The notes under the pieces: generated by a model | Told to the model about the DNA's origin: nothing | What the model saw: only the letters and a program-made list of their open reading frames with translations | The model's database searches: none | Program-made: the position numbers and the translations under genes | Origin: Ceratothoa steindachneri | Taxonomy: Eukaryota > Arthropoda > Malacostraca > Isopoda > Cymothoidae | Assembly: GCA_963969495.1 (NCBI GenBank) | Contig: OZ018322.1 | Coordinates: forward strand, 156,015,848 to 156,079,847 | Reading direction: 5' to 3' | Length of the DNA: 64,000 nucleotides | In this document: positions 1 through 13,925 of the stretch, in pieces | Numbering within the stretch: position 1 is the first letter of the stretch | Layout: each line of letters opens with the position of its first letter

Positions 1-2900
1 TTCTTGAATCTATTCTTTAAACTGTTAAAAGTCATTGACTAGGAGGTCATGGTGAAGGAAAACATGAAGATGGCTGTCGATGGTTCGTAGACGGTACATT
101 CTTCGATTTCCATAGTTCATGATCTTTTGAGAAGCTGAATATAGAAATAGGTTTTAATTGTGATGGTTTTGGGCTAATCCAACGTAATTTTCAGTTATAT
201 ATTGTTAAGCAACAACCTCAAAAAGTTTGATACAAGCTTACAAACCGTGGGCAAATGCTTTTTAATGATGTAATGTTGTACATAAATCTTCTTAATAGTC
301 ATAGCATCCGCCATGACTGCTGCCTAAATGAAGCGTAAATCAAAAGGGAAGATAATATCGTTCCAAGCTGTAGTCTCTAGTTTTTCTCGTCGAAAGCCTT
401 TCATGATCCAATCTGATTCTACATCACTTACGACCTAATTCCATAACCAATCAGCATTTAGTATTTTGCAATGACGCTGCTGCGCTCCTAATTGACGCTA
501 AATCATTTAAAACAATGACTACCGATTCGTCAACTTTGCGGGTTGCTCCGATACTTTTAATGAAGTTATTACAAAGTTCAGTGGACAAGACGATTTAGTT
601 ATCCAATTATTTCAATATCATGGTATTCTACCTAGAATCTGAAAGTGTCCTAAGTATGTTAATTTTTGCAAAATAAGCAGAAACTTTAATCTTTTTTGCC
701 TGAAGTACATTAAACCAGGTACTACGATCTGCAGTGACTCGTGAAGCCCATATTTGTCCTTGGATTATCTTAATTTCATCCATGAAATGGTAAATCATAG
801 TGAGAACTTTGTTGACCCTGATTGCATGGCACACACTAACAACATTGAACGTCTCTGAAAAAGGTGGGTGATAATGTTCATTTTTAATTAAAAAACCCAC
901 TTTTTGTATTTTGCACAAGAAAAAAAACCAGTCTCTGAATTACATCCCCCCATCTCATTTTAAGCAAAATTAAATAGGAATTATCCACGAAATAGAGGTC
1001 AGTCACATTTACTAAGGGAAATTTAGAAAGGTTTAGTTGTTTATTAATCACCGAATGTCGTACCTTGGATGGGTTTATCTCGGTTTTGTATGGAAATCTG
1101 GTAACCAGGCAATATTCAGTGGATTTTTCAATAAAAGAAATTGGTGTAGAAGTGGATGTAGGGGAGGGAAAGGAAACGTGCATAAAATATATAGCCGAGC
1201 ATACAACAAAGATGACTTATTTGGAACATAAAACTGGATATGCAGCTTTTCTGAAACTATCTTGCAACTGTAGTAAAGGAAAAAAATAATAAAATACGAA
1301 CAATACCACTACTACTATTAATTATATCCCAACACTTACGTCTATTTAAGCCTTCGCACATATTCTCTTCGAGTGCACTTTGTTTCAGAAGTATAAACAC
1401 CTAATTTTTTACCTAAATTTTTCTTTTTATTTCGTTTCGATTATAATTCCGACCGTTTCGCCACAAGGACTAGGAAGCACTAAGTGATTGCTGAGCATTG
1501 CAGGACACGGATTTCAGGCCCAATATTCATCCGGCAGTGCCAATAAACAGGATTAACCAAGACATGAGGTTTGCTATTGGAACTCTCACAGGAGATTCTT
1601 TGCGGATTGTGTGCCTAGAAAGTGAATATGAGCCCTGGCTATACTGTACTTTGGTAGTATGCTGTGGGGCGTTGTTCCTAATTAATTATGGGGGGGATCT
1701 TGCTGATAGTTTGAGAAGGGATTTTTACTGATTGCTGATCTAGTAGAGAAAAGTCAGGGTTTGAGGTGGAGCGATTGATTTCTTGGGTTCAAATGTTAAG
1801 GATGGAAAGAAACTTAATTTACAGTAGGAGTTGTTACTTTGAGGAGGAGAAAGATAGAGGTTGGAAAGGATACTAAATAAGCGAAATGTGAGGAGGGATA
1901 AAAATCTGTGATATTAAGAGCCTGCAAAAAGTCCAGTCCCAAATAAATAAGGCTATCTCTCAAATGGGTTTGACGTCTTTTAGTTTTTTTGTCTTTGTTA
2001 TTGGAATCTTTTTAGTCCGACATGTGATGGCATTTAAGATGGAGTATTATGTGATATATAAAGTGCTTCCTTATCCAAAGCCACGGAATACAAAGGTGGC
2101 TTACTGGACCAGGCATTTAGGATTAATGAGGTTTTCTATACCAAAAGTGTTGCAAACCTGTTGCATTATCGTCTACCTCTTTTTCTAGTGTTTTCTCTCT
2201 TCTTTCTATGAAAAGAACACTATTTTTCACTCGTAATAAGAGTATTCGGTGCCGTAGTCAATAAACAAACTGCTTGTATCGAGTTTTCGCCCTCATTACC
2301 ATGTAGAACAAATGGAACTGGTAACAAAAGTTTAGTGAAGACAAACCTCTTAATCTGGAAGGTAATACTAAATGATTAATAACATTTAAAAAATGTACGA
2401 TAAATCCTCCTTTATGAAAGAAATATAGTTTTCTTTATATAAAACAGAAGCTAGCAATTAATTTTCTTTTTCTCATATCTTCGAAAAAACTGCGATGGAC
2501 GAAGTCTTGATTAGAGAAAATAATGGTGATATTGAAGCAGATCTGAGCTCAAAATATTAATTTTCTAAGCTTTCGGATTTATGCAATGTTCCTTCATCAG
2601 AGGAGTTGACAAGAGAATTCTATGTATAGCCGCAGTGCGGTTAGTAGAGTAGTTTCCTTTGAGAGACAAAAAATTAGTCTCATTTGAAATAGTTCAAACT
2701 ACATTCAATTCATAGTTTTTGAAAAAGTAACGGTAATGTACAGTGTCAGTCTCATATGGAATGTGTAAAATAGGTCACAACGCCTTTGCGTCCGACTAAG
2801 TCCAACCTCTGAAGGAAGTAACGGAATTTGCAAGTATATCGACGCGCACAGGTTTAAATGCAAGAGAAAAAATACCCATATACAGGAAATTCCCGCCAGA
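1..2900. other. AT-rich DNA with no recognisable gene
   Basis: No reading frame over about 100 codons occurs here, and none of the short ones shows a protein motif I recognise. Short frames at 628-918 (minus) and 1065-1289 (plus) have ordinary composition but nothing to support them. I see no tandem repeat or terminal inverted repeat. Confidence 0.6.
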
Positions 2901-3101
2901 ATTGTGACCAAAAGACGATACTGAGGGATGGAGACCCCGGATTGTTTCACGGTTTCTGGTCCTTTGTCACTCATTACTCAAAGAAAACTCCGCAAAGAAA
3001 CTGTATAGCATCAAAACATTAAGCAGAGTGACATGCAAAAGTATTTGCACATTTCTGCCTAGAATGGCTGAGATAACACAGAGAGTGGACCGTAGAGATA
3101 T

Positions 3102-3177
3102 GTTATCATGTCTGATGAATCAAGTTTCTGCCTGAATGTGTATGATGCACGACTTCGGGTTAATCATAAACCTCATA
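3102..3177 (+). pseudogene. Tc1-like transposase scrap
   Basis: A 25-codon stretch reads VIMSDESSFCLNVYDARL. This matches the block around the second catalytic aspartate of Tc1-like DDE transposases, normally (V/I)xFSDESRFxL followed by D-x-R-x-R-V. The preceding 40 bases read EWTVE in another frame, which fits the usual tryptophan-containing lead-in if one frameshift is allowed. Nothing recognisable follows, so this is a very short relic. The call rests on one motif. Confidence 0.4.
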
Positions 3178-3652
3178 AGACCTTTAAGAAAGATTGTGTG
3201 TAGTGTTAAGTTTAAGCTAGAAGGGGCTCTGTGACCTAGTGTGGGTGTTTTAATTATGCATAATTTTATCCTTTAGGTGAAAAAAATAGGATCAATATGC
3301 CTACATCGATGTGCTATAGGAACAGGTTTTGGCGTTTGACCTTCATCATAACGCAAAAGGAAACTCTTCTTCCATGATGAAAACATGCGTCCACTGGTAT
3401 AGAACTACAACTGTCTCTCATGATGTTAAAAAAATATATAGGACTACCTCGAACAACGTAACGAACGTCAAAGAATACATAAACGAAATCTCATAATCTT
3501 GCCAAGTTTCGAGTATTATCTGATGCAAGTGTAGCTGACAATTGATGTCTCCAAAATCAAGAATCTTGTCCAGTCCATGCCACGCAGCTGTTATCCAGGT
3601 CTTCCACGCTATTAGGTATGTTTAATTTCCAGCTGTCTAATCTTATGCCCAG

Positions 3653-3760
<108 letters not shown>

Positions 3761-3893
3761 CAAAGAAAGCAAGTACAGGATTTGCGGGTGATAATACAAC
3801 CACAGGGCTATGCCATTTTTATTTTCTGTCTTTCAAATAAAATTTGAAGACAGTAAGAAAGATGCAGAAGCCTGATGTAGCTGACTATAAATA

Positions 3894-4369
<476 letters not shown>

Positions 4370-4841
4370 GCGTAGTGTTGCAACCAATTTTAAGGCAGAT
4401 TTCAGGTTTTGTAATGCAGAAAATAAAAAAAAATGGAAATTACGAAAAAAATCTGAAAAAATCGTAACACCCTCTTTTGGGGAGAAATTTTGCTTAAAAA
4501 TGATCTTTTCCGTAGGGTGAGGCTGGTTGTTTTCACTTATTATAGGTCTCGTCTCTCAAGCTAGAAAGGGGTAATTTTCGTACGGGAATAAAATTTGCAC
4601 TTTAACTCCTTATGTATCTAAGGCTTAGACAATTTTAGCTTGAGGACTGCCTTGTTTGTAAACTACTCGGAGGACACTATAAATTAATCGATGTATGACG
4701 AATTTACGAGATATTTACGAGTATTTCCGAACGGGGGATATGGCTTCACGTTTTTGAATGTATGTTATAGATTCACTCATCATATCTATTATTTCTACTT
4801 TATGCTGACGGGTCTTTCTATTATTCATTTTCAGGGCTAAG

Positions 4842-5140
4842 ATGAGTAAAAGAACTAGAACTTCAACAAGTCCCAGTGTCTTTGGCTCTCCACTTCCAGT
4901 ATTTTCTCACTATGAGCTGCCAACAAAAAAAAGATTGCAAGATATATTCAGTATGTAAAAGACAATAAATACAAGTGGAACAAGGATGTTTTCCTTGAGT
5001 ATCCGAGGCCCTTACTGAGATTTGGAAAAGAGACAGTATTCCAGTTCAGCCGATCAAAATTGTTAAAATCAAATTGCTCCGATTGGTGGAAGAAGCATAT
5101 GTGGTATCAAAACAAGAAATGAATGCCACTCATACATCCA
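4842..5140 (+). pseudogene. N-terminal exon of a multicopy invertebrate protein family (unknown superfamily)
   Basis: A reading frame begins at ATG 4842, just after a pyrimidine-rich TTTTCAG acceptor-like site, and reads MSKRTRTSTSPSVFG, then LPTKKRLQDI. After frame changes it continues as KDNKYKWNKDVF and EIWKRDSIPVQ, ending near KQEMNA. I recognise this order (basic start, LPTK, K-x-W-K-x-D-S-I-P) as the N-terminus of a high-copy protein seen in many invertebrate genomes and thought to belong to a mobile element. The central part of the same family lies on the minus strand at 11.1-12.06 kb, but it points the other way and must be a separate copy. At least one frameshift and one stop make this a dead exon. 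Function unknown. Confidence 0.5.
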
Positions 5141-6005
5141 TTTCTATTCCGATCACCATATTAGTATAAAAAAAGTGTCTTCTATTCTATGTTTCTCCGT
5201 GCCCTTAGAATTGTATCACCCGAATATTTGGAAAAAGAGGTTGATAGGATATATAATAGAGATTTAATTTGTGTTACCATTTCTACGTACTTAAAAATTG
5301 TTATAATTATGCTAAGCGTTCATTTTATCCACCTAATCGTAACATCCCTAAATTTCATGCCTAAAATGTATTAGATTTCCCTTTTATCCAAATTTTAATT
5401 AAATTACCTCGGTTCTAAAACCTTTGAACATAAATGTTATTTTTAAATATGAAAACACTATCCATCGCCTTCTAGTAAAAAATTTCCCCCCAAACCAGGA
5501 ATTGTATATTCTATTGGTTGCAATGATTGTGAAAAATGCTATTAAAAACAGACAAGTAAAGAATTGAATGTTAGAGTTAAACAGGACCAAACTAATGTTC
5601 GTAATCTTTTTCAACAATCTGCATTATTTTTACATAGCTCTATAGTCAGGATCATACTATTCATTGGAATAGTGCTAAACCTGTTATTAAATGTACAAAC
5701 TACATTTCAAGAAATATTTTGGAGTGTATCTCCATTAATACTTTCCCAAATTTAATATTACAACTGGATTGCTTAGCCTACATCTTATCCTATATGATTA
5801 TATTAAGTCACAAATTAAAGTGTTTAAAGAATTTGTACCCCATAGTTAGGGTTTTGATGCAGGTAGCGGTATTATCCTTCCCACTTCTTACTATTTAAGA
5901 CATTGAGTGTCCTGACCTACGTTATTTCATGAAGAAGTCTTTGAAAATAAAGACCAAAGCACTCGGAATCGTTTTTCCATTTTTCTTGTGGGTGTTATTT
6001 ATCAC
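5141..6005. other. AT-rich DNA, no gene seen
   Basis: Only short frames without recognisable motifs. No tandem structure is visible until the (TA)n array. Confidence 0.6.
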
Positions 6006-6006
6006 A

Positions 6007-6265
<259 letters not shown>

Positions 6266-6269
6266 CTAG

Positions 6270-6919
6270 ATGAGTTGATGCTTATAGTGACGAAGAGGTT
6301 TGTGCTTGATTGTGGCCTTGCTCACTAGTTCCAGGTTGGACCAAATATTCCTTCTCTGCTACATGATTCGAGTTCGTTCTTGAGGGTGGCCACCAAATAA
6401 GTTCGTATTTAGATTTTCCAAACAACTCGATGAAAAATAACTTTCTTTTGAATTTGATACTTAATAATGAATAGCTTGAGCTTGTGAGTCCTATCCACGA
6501 AGATGGATGGATCACAACGACGAAGAATGTGAATAATGCAAATGTCGATGATAATTTGAGTTTGTGTTTATTGTCTGATTGTATTATATGTGTAGATAAG
6601 GTGGGCTTGGCCAATAGTGTTTCTGGGGAGGAGCTTTGTTTGAAGTCAATGATCAATGTAATTTTATAGATACTCGTGGGTGGTGAAAAAAGGAATTTAT
6701 AGTAAACAAAGTTTGGGAAACAGAATTTTTTGTATATCAGACTGGATATAGTAAACAAATGGAAAAAAATGGTTTATGGACAGTTTTGTCCTAACGGAGT
6801 TTGCTGTGACACAAAAGAAGATGAACATGACCAAAGGAGGCAAATAAAATGAATCCTCGGTCATGTGGGAACACCGTGTACATGATTTTACGCAGCTTTT
6901 GGGTAAATAAATCGCCACA
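6270..6919 (-). mobile_element. Dispersed LTR-like repeat, copy 1
   Basis: This block shares long collinear similarity with 9686-10454. Shared landmarks are GTTGATGCTTATAGTGA at the left, CCAAATATTCCTTCTCTGCTA, ATAAGTTCGTATTT, GGAGCTTTGTTTGAAG, and GGAACACCGTGTAC near the right. On the minus strand the right edge reads TGTGGCGAT, like an LTR start. The internal ATTTGGTGGCCACC resembles an LTR end followed by a tRNA primer site. I infer an LTR-plus-leader fragment of a retroelement on the minus strand. The repeat relationship is seen directly; the LTR assignment is tentative. Confidence 0.5.
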
Positions 6920-7169
6920 AATCACTCAGCCCTCTGAATTAACAATTTAGTCACCTTGTTGTGGTTACAAATAAAATATAAAAAATATGAAATACGATGA
7001 AACTAGCAATACTTAAGGACATTCGCATCGAAATAATGATATAATTCAATCGGAAGTAAATAAGTGAGGAAAATAAAATAATAAAGATCCACTGGCATGG
7101 TAAATAGAATAAATATTAGTATGAGGTAGGATTTACAACAATTAGTTGGTTAATATAATACGTGTGTAT

Positions 7170-7340
7170 AAATGAATATGAGTCCTTGTGAACTAAATGT
7201 TTATTCAATACATTAAATATTAGTAAAGTAAAATGATGATTAAAAATATTTATACAGAATAATTAGGTCAAATTTGTACAAAGGGCGTAATAATCATTAA
7301 GATAGCATTTACAACATAACAGTAATTCATTGGTTAAAAT
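7170..7340 (+). repeat. Direct repeat left of solo LTR 1
   Basis: About 160 bp resembling 8745-8880 on the other side of the LTR. Shared phrases include AAGTAAAAT-ATGATT and GTCAAATTTGTA-AAAG. The LTR therefore inserted next to, or between, two copies of an older AT-rich repeat. Confidence 0.55.
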
Positions 7341-7353
7341 AATACATGAGTAC

Positions 7354-8737
7354 TATGAGGAAATAGATGCTCCTCTCCCCCTCACATGTGAACCTCTGGT
7401 CTTTTATCACACCGTCCTGTCAGTGGAGGCAGCCTAGCCCGACCGCTTAACTTCCTCCCTTCTCGCCCTCGTCTCGATGAAAAGCTGAACGACCGGCCCA
7501 GACCACAAAATGCTCTAATCAGCTCAGGTCGGCCCCGAGACCCTAACATCGGTTAAAAAAAAATCAAGATTTCCCCAAAGAGCTGGTATTCAATTTCACT
7601 GCGTATGCGAAATTAGAGGAGCGTCGTTCTAAAGCCAGAAAGTCTCTCAGGGCCAGCTTTACGATGCCCTAAGAAAAACCGTTGGAGGAGGAAACTTTTT
7701 GCGCCCGGTCCGCGCATTCCTCCCTCCTGCCCCTACCCCAGTGGGGTAGCGACGTATACAAGCAAATATCTTCGGAAAAACGAGTTAGATTACGTTAGTC
7801 ATCAAGGCGACGAAGTCCCCATCAAGAGGCCCGGGCTACCAACAAAAGGGACTAAGAAGAAGCTCATCCGGAGCTAGTTCCTGGTGGTCACACCGAACTT
7901 TAAGTTAACTTGATTTAAGAAGCAGGTTCCACTAACTTTCGTCAGAGAAATCCCGCTATCCTGGTGGATCTCCAAGTACCAAGATAGTCCTCACCCTTGA
8001 GGAATACCCCAGGTGAACTCTCTCCAGAACTCCCCTAAGGCAAAGGATTCAAACATTGACTCATAGCTCGCTAGTGCCAAGTATTCCCCGAGTAACCTAA
8101 AAAAAAAAGAAATATTCTTTCCCAGTCTCGTGGCCTGATCATTTCCTCCAGAAGCCGGTGTGTCTCTCCATCTGCCACACGCACCAAAGGCCACTGTCGC
8201 TTTAAAGAATTTCCCCCTGTTGAACACAGCTGTAAGCGCGGATCCACGCGTCATCCCGGCAACAGCATTCTTGAGGTGACGTAACAATTGAGTTCAAGGT
8301 CAGTCTTAAACCCTATTCTAGTAGGAATCTATAAAGATATTTAAACCCCGGTATCCGTTTCAGTGTAGGTCAATGTGCATTTTTTATATCAAAGTGAGCT
8401 GTGGGTCAACCATAACTATAAATTCAAATATGTCAGTTATAAAGCCTCACCTAAATTTGTTGAGTTCATTTCTGTATATGTAGTGTGTTAAATTTCATTG
8501 ATTCATGTTTTTTTTTAATTAAAGTTTCAGTTTTTGAAGAAACTAATTTTATTCAATCCTAGAAACGCTAAACAAGATTAAAGAAGTAATAATCAGATAA
8601 TAATAATAATAATAGATAGATACTAATAAAAAATATAGCACTCTTAGAGATAAAACGTAATCGCCGAGTTGTGAAGTACGTAAATAACCCATACGTACGA
8701 ACTCCAATCATCACTCGGTCCTTCCTATACCACGACA
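7354..8737 (+). mobile_element. Solo LTR, subfamily A, copy 1
   Basis: A 1.38-kb block homologous along its length to 20933-22267. Shared features are the start (T-T-AGGAAAT-GAT), a GAGCTGGTATT-AATTTCACT block, a TACCCC-AGTGGGG stem, a TATA-like GTATAC/GTATATA, TAAGTTAACTTG, AGCACTCT-AGAGA and a TACGTA-rich tail ending in CGACA. The flanks are AGTAC at 7349-7353 and AGTAT at 8738-8742, a 5-bp target duplication with one change. The first bases read TAT where TGT is expected. No coding sequence and no second LTR are seen, so this is a solo LTR left by recombination. Confidence 0.8.
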
Positions 8738-8744
8738 AGTATAA

Positions 8745-8880
8745 ATGACATTATATACTAAATGTTAATTCGATACATCCAATATTATTAAAGTAAAATC
8801 ATGATTGAAAATAGCTATACAAGAATTATTAAGTCAAATTTGTATAAAGTGCGCAATACTTAAAACAGTATTTACATGAT
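8745..8880 (+). repeat. Direct repeat right of solo LTR 1
   Basis: Partner of 7170-7340 with scattered substitutions. See that entry. Confidence 0.5.
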
Positions 8881-9239
8881 GAAATTTAAATATACACCTT
8901 ATATATTTCGAAATCTTAAATGATACCTTTTGTAATAGTGGTCAAAAGGTCACTTATGTATGGCTGTGGGTGACCTGAATGCCTGTGTGTGTCAATTCAC
9001 TGTGAACATAGAGGAATAAAGGTGATTCAATTGAGTGCACTTTTTCACTTAATAATACAATGAGAGAGCAAAAATGAATATAGTAAATTGAAAAAATTAA
9101 TTAGTTAACCTAGATAAATAATTGACAAACGAAATAGTCGGGCGAACTTGCAAATCTTGAGTGAATATAGTAAAGCTCATACGAGTTGCATGGCCGTGTG
9201 CATTTGAAAGTTAACTCTTCTAGTCGGTTCTTTAGATGA

Positions 9240-9400
9240 GTGGCTTCCGCGGTAGCATTACGTGAATGATAATGAATGAATCGATGGCGCGTTGCCATAG
9301 TTACCATTATGTGAGTGCAAATGAATTAAGTGAGGCGCATTGCCATAGGTAGCACTATGTAAATGCGAATGAATTAATGCAAAGTGAAGAGCATATATAA
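9240..9400 (+). repeat. Short tandem repeat, about 55-bp unit
   Basis: Roughly three units, each with GTAGCA/TTACCATTA-GTGAATG-AATGAATTAA and GGCGC-TTGCCATAG. Diverged, and non-coding. Confidence 0.6.
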
Positions 9401-9685
9401 TTTAGCTATCTAGCAAATCGGTTGGAGAGGGGGTTTCCGTCCATATCTGCGGCTGTAGGCTGAAATTGTTGAATTTGCGTCACTTACTGAAGAGTCTTTT
9501 GATTGAGAATGGGGGAGTTGCACGGCACGGACGTTGAGCGTCGCATTGAGTTTATTTGGTGTTTCAGTGAGATGAATTTGGGTTCCTTCTTGGTTGAGAG
9601 AATTTAGGGATGACTCCAGAAAGTTGAGGCGATTGTTCCGTATGATGATGAGATACACTCTGGTTGTCACCACTTGTAGCGAGAG

Positions 9686-10101
9686 AAGTAGTTGATGCTT
9701 ATAGTGAGAGGAGAGATTGATGTTTGTAGAGAGCAGAAAGGTTGTTGCTGGATCACCAGTTCCAAGGTGGAACAAATATTCCTTCTCTGCTATATGACTC
9801 GAGTTGGTTCTTGAGGGTTTCAACAAATAAGTTCGTATTTGGATTTTACCAAAACGTGATGAAAAATAACTTTACTTTAAACTTAGATTTAATAATGAAT
9901 ACCTGCAGCTTTTAAGTCCTATACATCGAAATGGGCGGATCACAACGACGAATACGAAGTAATTTGATCGAGCGAATGGATAATGTGAATAATGCGAATG
10001 TTGAGGATAATGTGAGTGTATGTTTAATGTCCGATGTTTTTTATATGTGTAGAGAAGATGGGCGTGAACAATGGAGTTTCTGGGCAGGAGCTTTGTTTGA
10101 A

Positions 10102-10181
<80 letters not shown>

Positions 10182-10454
10182 AGAGATTGTTTATCAAAGG
10201 AATTTCTATGGTAAGTAAAAGAAATTATGGTAAGAAAACTATAACAAAGTTTTGCTAACAGAGTTCCTGTGTAGCAGACTAGCGTCATTAAACAAATTGA
10301 AGGAAATGGGTAATTAACAGTTTTGTGGAAACGGAGTTTGTTTTGACCCAAAGGAAGATAAACGTGACCAAAGACGTCAAACACAATGAATCGTCAGTCA
10401 TATCGGAACACCGTGTACGAGTGTGTGCAACTTTTGCACGAATGGATCACCACA
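9686..10454 (-). mobile_element. Dispersed LTR-like repeat, copy 2
   Basis: Second copy of the block described at 6270-6919. It is longer because an (AG)n array has grown inside it after GGAGCTTTGTTTGAAG. On the minus strand the right edge reads TGTGGTGATCC. Minus-strand frames at 9410-9826 run through the leader side and contain HIAEKEYLFHLGTG, similar to HVAEKEYLVQPGTS in copy 1, so the leader or start of gag may have been coding. Assignment to a retroelement family is open. Confidence 0.5.
10104..10180. repeat. (AG)n microsatellite
   Basis: About 77 bp of uninterrupted AG. It is absent at the matching point of copy 1, so it expanded after the copies separated. Confidence 0.97.
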
Positions 10455-11084
10455 TATATGCAGGAAAGAAACCACAGTGTTAGGATCGATTTATTTGCGA
10501 AAACAGGTTTCGAAGGAGAAATCCGTCATCTTCAATCCCTGGCAAACTAAGGAAATCAGAAAGATAATTAACTTAGGGAGGGACATACAAATTTTCACGT
10601 CGGAATGTAATTTTATTAACGAAATCGCCAAAATGAATAATGTGAGCTTCAGAGATACTACCAACTAATTTTGAGAAGATGTTCGCTAGCCACTGAGAAA
10701 GTTTCTACGCGTGGAACCCTACACTGGAAATAATCGGTCTAAGTAGATTACCATCGTTATGTGTTTTCGGTAAATAATGCATGTACGATAAAGAGCGATT
10801 GTACAATTTGCACTTGCTAAGTGCGGATGTTAATATCCTTTCTCACTAAAGTTCCAGTTGATGAAATTTTTGATGCTATTATTAAAAACTTGCCTTTGTT
10901 TAACCTAACATTACCCTTACAGTGTAATAAAATTGTAAACTAGGTTTGTTTGTGCGATGTTTATAACTCACATTTCCTGCATTCCCTGGGAACAAGTACA
11001 GCTAGGAATGGGAAAAATTTATCTTCAGTGACATATTGCACCTGAGATCTTAGTAGCGCTTGTTTAGGCTCTCTACTATACGCT

Positions 11085-12058
11085 CTCGCTTGACCCGTTG
11101 GTTTTTCCCCAGAGGTCTTTTGCATACACCTGTGGATACTTGCTAGGCCCTTAGCTCAGTTTCATCTATTGGCACCTCAAAGTCCTCATCACTTATAAGT
11201 TGACGAATCTGAGATCCTACGAATATGCCTTCTTTAAACTTGGCATCACTTATTTTGGGGAAGATCGCTTTGAGGTACTGGAAACATTACTTGTTATGTT
11301 TCCGTGCTTTGGTAAATTTCTTCATTAGGCCTATTTTTATATCCAGTGGTGGCAAAATGATTTTCTCCTTCTTAACTATGGCTCATGGATTACATTATGG
11401 AGTTTAGGTGTCATAGTTTCCCGAGGGGACCATTCTGTGTGTACATACTCTTCTGATCTGGCTCTACTGTCCCACTTGCGTAGGAAGCACATAAACTTGG
11501 TGTATCCAATTTGTATCCTATTAAGTAGGGCTACTACTTTCAAGTACGCCCCAATTACCCACTCATGCTCTTTGTAACTTATGCTGTCTAGAATAAAAGC
11601 AAGGTTCTCATATGTCTCTCTTAAAATGATTGAGTGAGCAACTGGAACTGAAGGCATGGTGGTCCAAATGTGCAACAGAACCACTTTTATGCTGTAAAAA
11701 GACGCATCTATGAATAATCGACACTCGTTTGGTTCATAGGTCATCTCAAAGGCATAGAATAGGCCTCTGATATCATTACAATAAGTCAAGTTCTTTTAAA
11801 AAGTTAAGAATTCCTGTAAATATGTAGAACGCTTCCTAAATACTGTAATTCAAGCATGTTCATCGAAGAGGTTCCATTGTTGGAGACGCCAGGCCAGGAG
11901 TTCACTCTGTTGCTTAGTAAGTGTTAGATCACGAACTATACAATTGACTTCCGGTTGTGTGATGAGGTGTGGTTTCTTGGTAGCTTCAAGCCTTGCCACA
12001 TATGGTGTATCTTGAGATTCTGAATTGTCTGAGTTGCTCGTGTCATCGCTTGTAGTTT
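11085..12058 (-). pseudogene. Central part of a multicopy invertebrate protein family (unknown superfamily)
   Basis: Reading leftwards from 12058, the frame contains TSNSDNSESQDT, then TKKPHLITQPEVNCIVRDL, LSKQQSELLAWRLQQWNLF, TYCNDIRGLF, ECRLFIDASFYS, KVVLLHIWTTMPSVPVAH, FMCFLRKWDSRAR and, after frame changes, FPKISDAKFKEGIFVGSQIR. I recognise this order, especially the CFL-x-x-WDSRAR block and the KEGIFVGPQIR block, as a very common unannotated protein repeated in invertebrate genomes. Its multicopy nature suggests a transposon, but I cannot name the superfamily. The longest open piece is 11376-11789. Stops and frameshifts near 11810, 11850 and 11370 show it is dead. An N-terminal exon of the same family lies at 4842. 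Confidence 0.65.
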
Positions 12059-13230
12059 AAAGGCAGCTCTGGTACGGGATAACACTTGAATGTCTAACTA
12101 GGCAAATAGCAGACTAAATATGTATCTAGATACAGGATAGATTTCTTGCATTTTCTGTTGAGACCTGCAGTGAAATAAAATAAAATCAGACTAAAAATGG
12201 ATATTACTGGCTGTGATCAGATGCAGAAATAGTGTAAGTAAAACATAGTATGTATTTTGATCTTTATAATTGATACATCTTTTGAAAATATATTAAAGAC
12301 CAGGAAATTAAACACATTGAATACACACCTTTAATATCTGTTAAGCAGAAGTAGCAATCCGTTGAATGGTTATTTAGCTCCCCCCCAGCCCATTGGTATA
12401 CCGAACATGAGGCCAGTCCCTTTGCTCATCACCCAGGCAGAAAGTGAACTTGTACACCTGACACAAGATATGTGAGGTGCTCAGCGTTTGTCCTGGTCAC
12501 CCACTTTACATCCAAAGTACAGATCGATAAAGTTCCTTCACATGTTTACTTTAAAAAATTCCATAGGTAAGGTTGACAAATCCCTTTGGAACACCCCATT
12601 ACATTTATATCAAAATCCGTTTAAAACTTCTAGTCAGTTTCGACCTAATCCTGTTTGCATTTAATCTCTACGGAACCATCAGTGTATTTAACGTAAGTAA
12701 GATGGTAATTTACGAGAAACTGGAGCGCAGAAAGGGACGAATGTTATATTCGTAATTCACACATAAAATACCCCTAGAAAAGTTTATTCTCATTTCCGTT
12801 TTTTTCCATTGTTGTACAGTGTAGTGGAGTCCTTAAGTGAAACTATAATATCTACCAGGCAATGGTTTCGCCACTTCCCGCACGGGGGGAGCTTGCGCTT
12901 CGCTACTAAGATTAAAATTTAAAATCTAACAAAAAGCGGTTACGATTAAATTTTTTTAAATTTTCTGAACTTTGCCAATTATAATAATTTTAAAAAGGAA
13001 CTCTAAACTAAATTTACCCACTTTCAAAATATCATGTCGGTAAAATATATTTATAGAATATATATAAAAATAAATTTTCTGAAGTTCACCATTTATAATT
13101 CTTTGGGTTTTAAAAAATCCGAAAGTTTTGACTTATATTTATTTCTGATGTTTGATAAAAAACATAAGTCATAACTAAACTAAGATGAAATTATTATTCA
13201 AATACTCCAAAACATCCCCTTCTTAAATTA
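12059..13230. other. No gene seen
   Basis: AT-rich sequence with short frames only. A GAT triplet run occurs at about 13237-13266. Confidence 0.55.
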
Positions 13231-13299
13231 TAGAGTTAATGATGACGATGATGATGATGATGATGATTACTTTGGAGCTTATGTTATGACAATTTAGGT

Positions 13300-13925
13300 T
13301 ACTATCTGATTTATTAGGTCAATTTAATACCTATTAAGTGAATTAATGATTACAAGGTTAATTCATAAATATTAAGTTAACTTATTATCCTACGGTTAAT
13401 CTACATATGTTGGTTAGGTAATATTCTAAAATGTTTTGCTAAAATACGACTTCTTAGATTAATCAATAATGGGACGCCATTTTTGGCATCTCATGAGTCA
13501 ACATATAACTTCATAAATTAATCGATGATTTTCTTGTCAATGGATAACTTAATTGTCAATATATTGATTTCACAGCATAATCAATATTTCTTAAGGTTAA
13601 TTTAAGACTTCATAGGCTAATTCATGATTTTCTAGGTCAATTTATGACTTCATACGTTAATCGATATTTTTTTTAAATTAATTTATAAATTCATAGGGTA
13701 ATTGATTATTTCTTTGTCAATTTATTGATTTCTTAGGTTAGTTGATGAACTCTTTGCCTATTTATGACTTCTTTGGTTAATCGATGATCGCTTGGGTCAC
13801 TTTAGGGCTTCATAGTTTAATGAATGATTTTTAGGTCAATTTATGACTTCATTGGGTAATTAATGATTTCTTACATAAACTTATGTCTTTATAGGTTAAT
13901 CGGTGATTTTTATATCATTGACTTC
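13300..13925 (+). repeat. Degenerate minisatellite, unit about 45 bp
   Basis: Imperfect reiteration of two half-units, TTAGGTCAATTTATGACTTC and ATAGGTTAATCGATGATTT, for more than ten cycles. The copies are well diverged, which points to age. No coding potential. Confidence 0.75.

Noticed and set aside
62..115. CRWFVDGTFF-like reading resembling a MULE transposase block
   Set aside because: One short motif with nothing matching before or after it.
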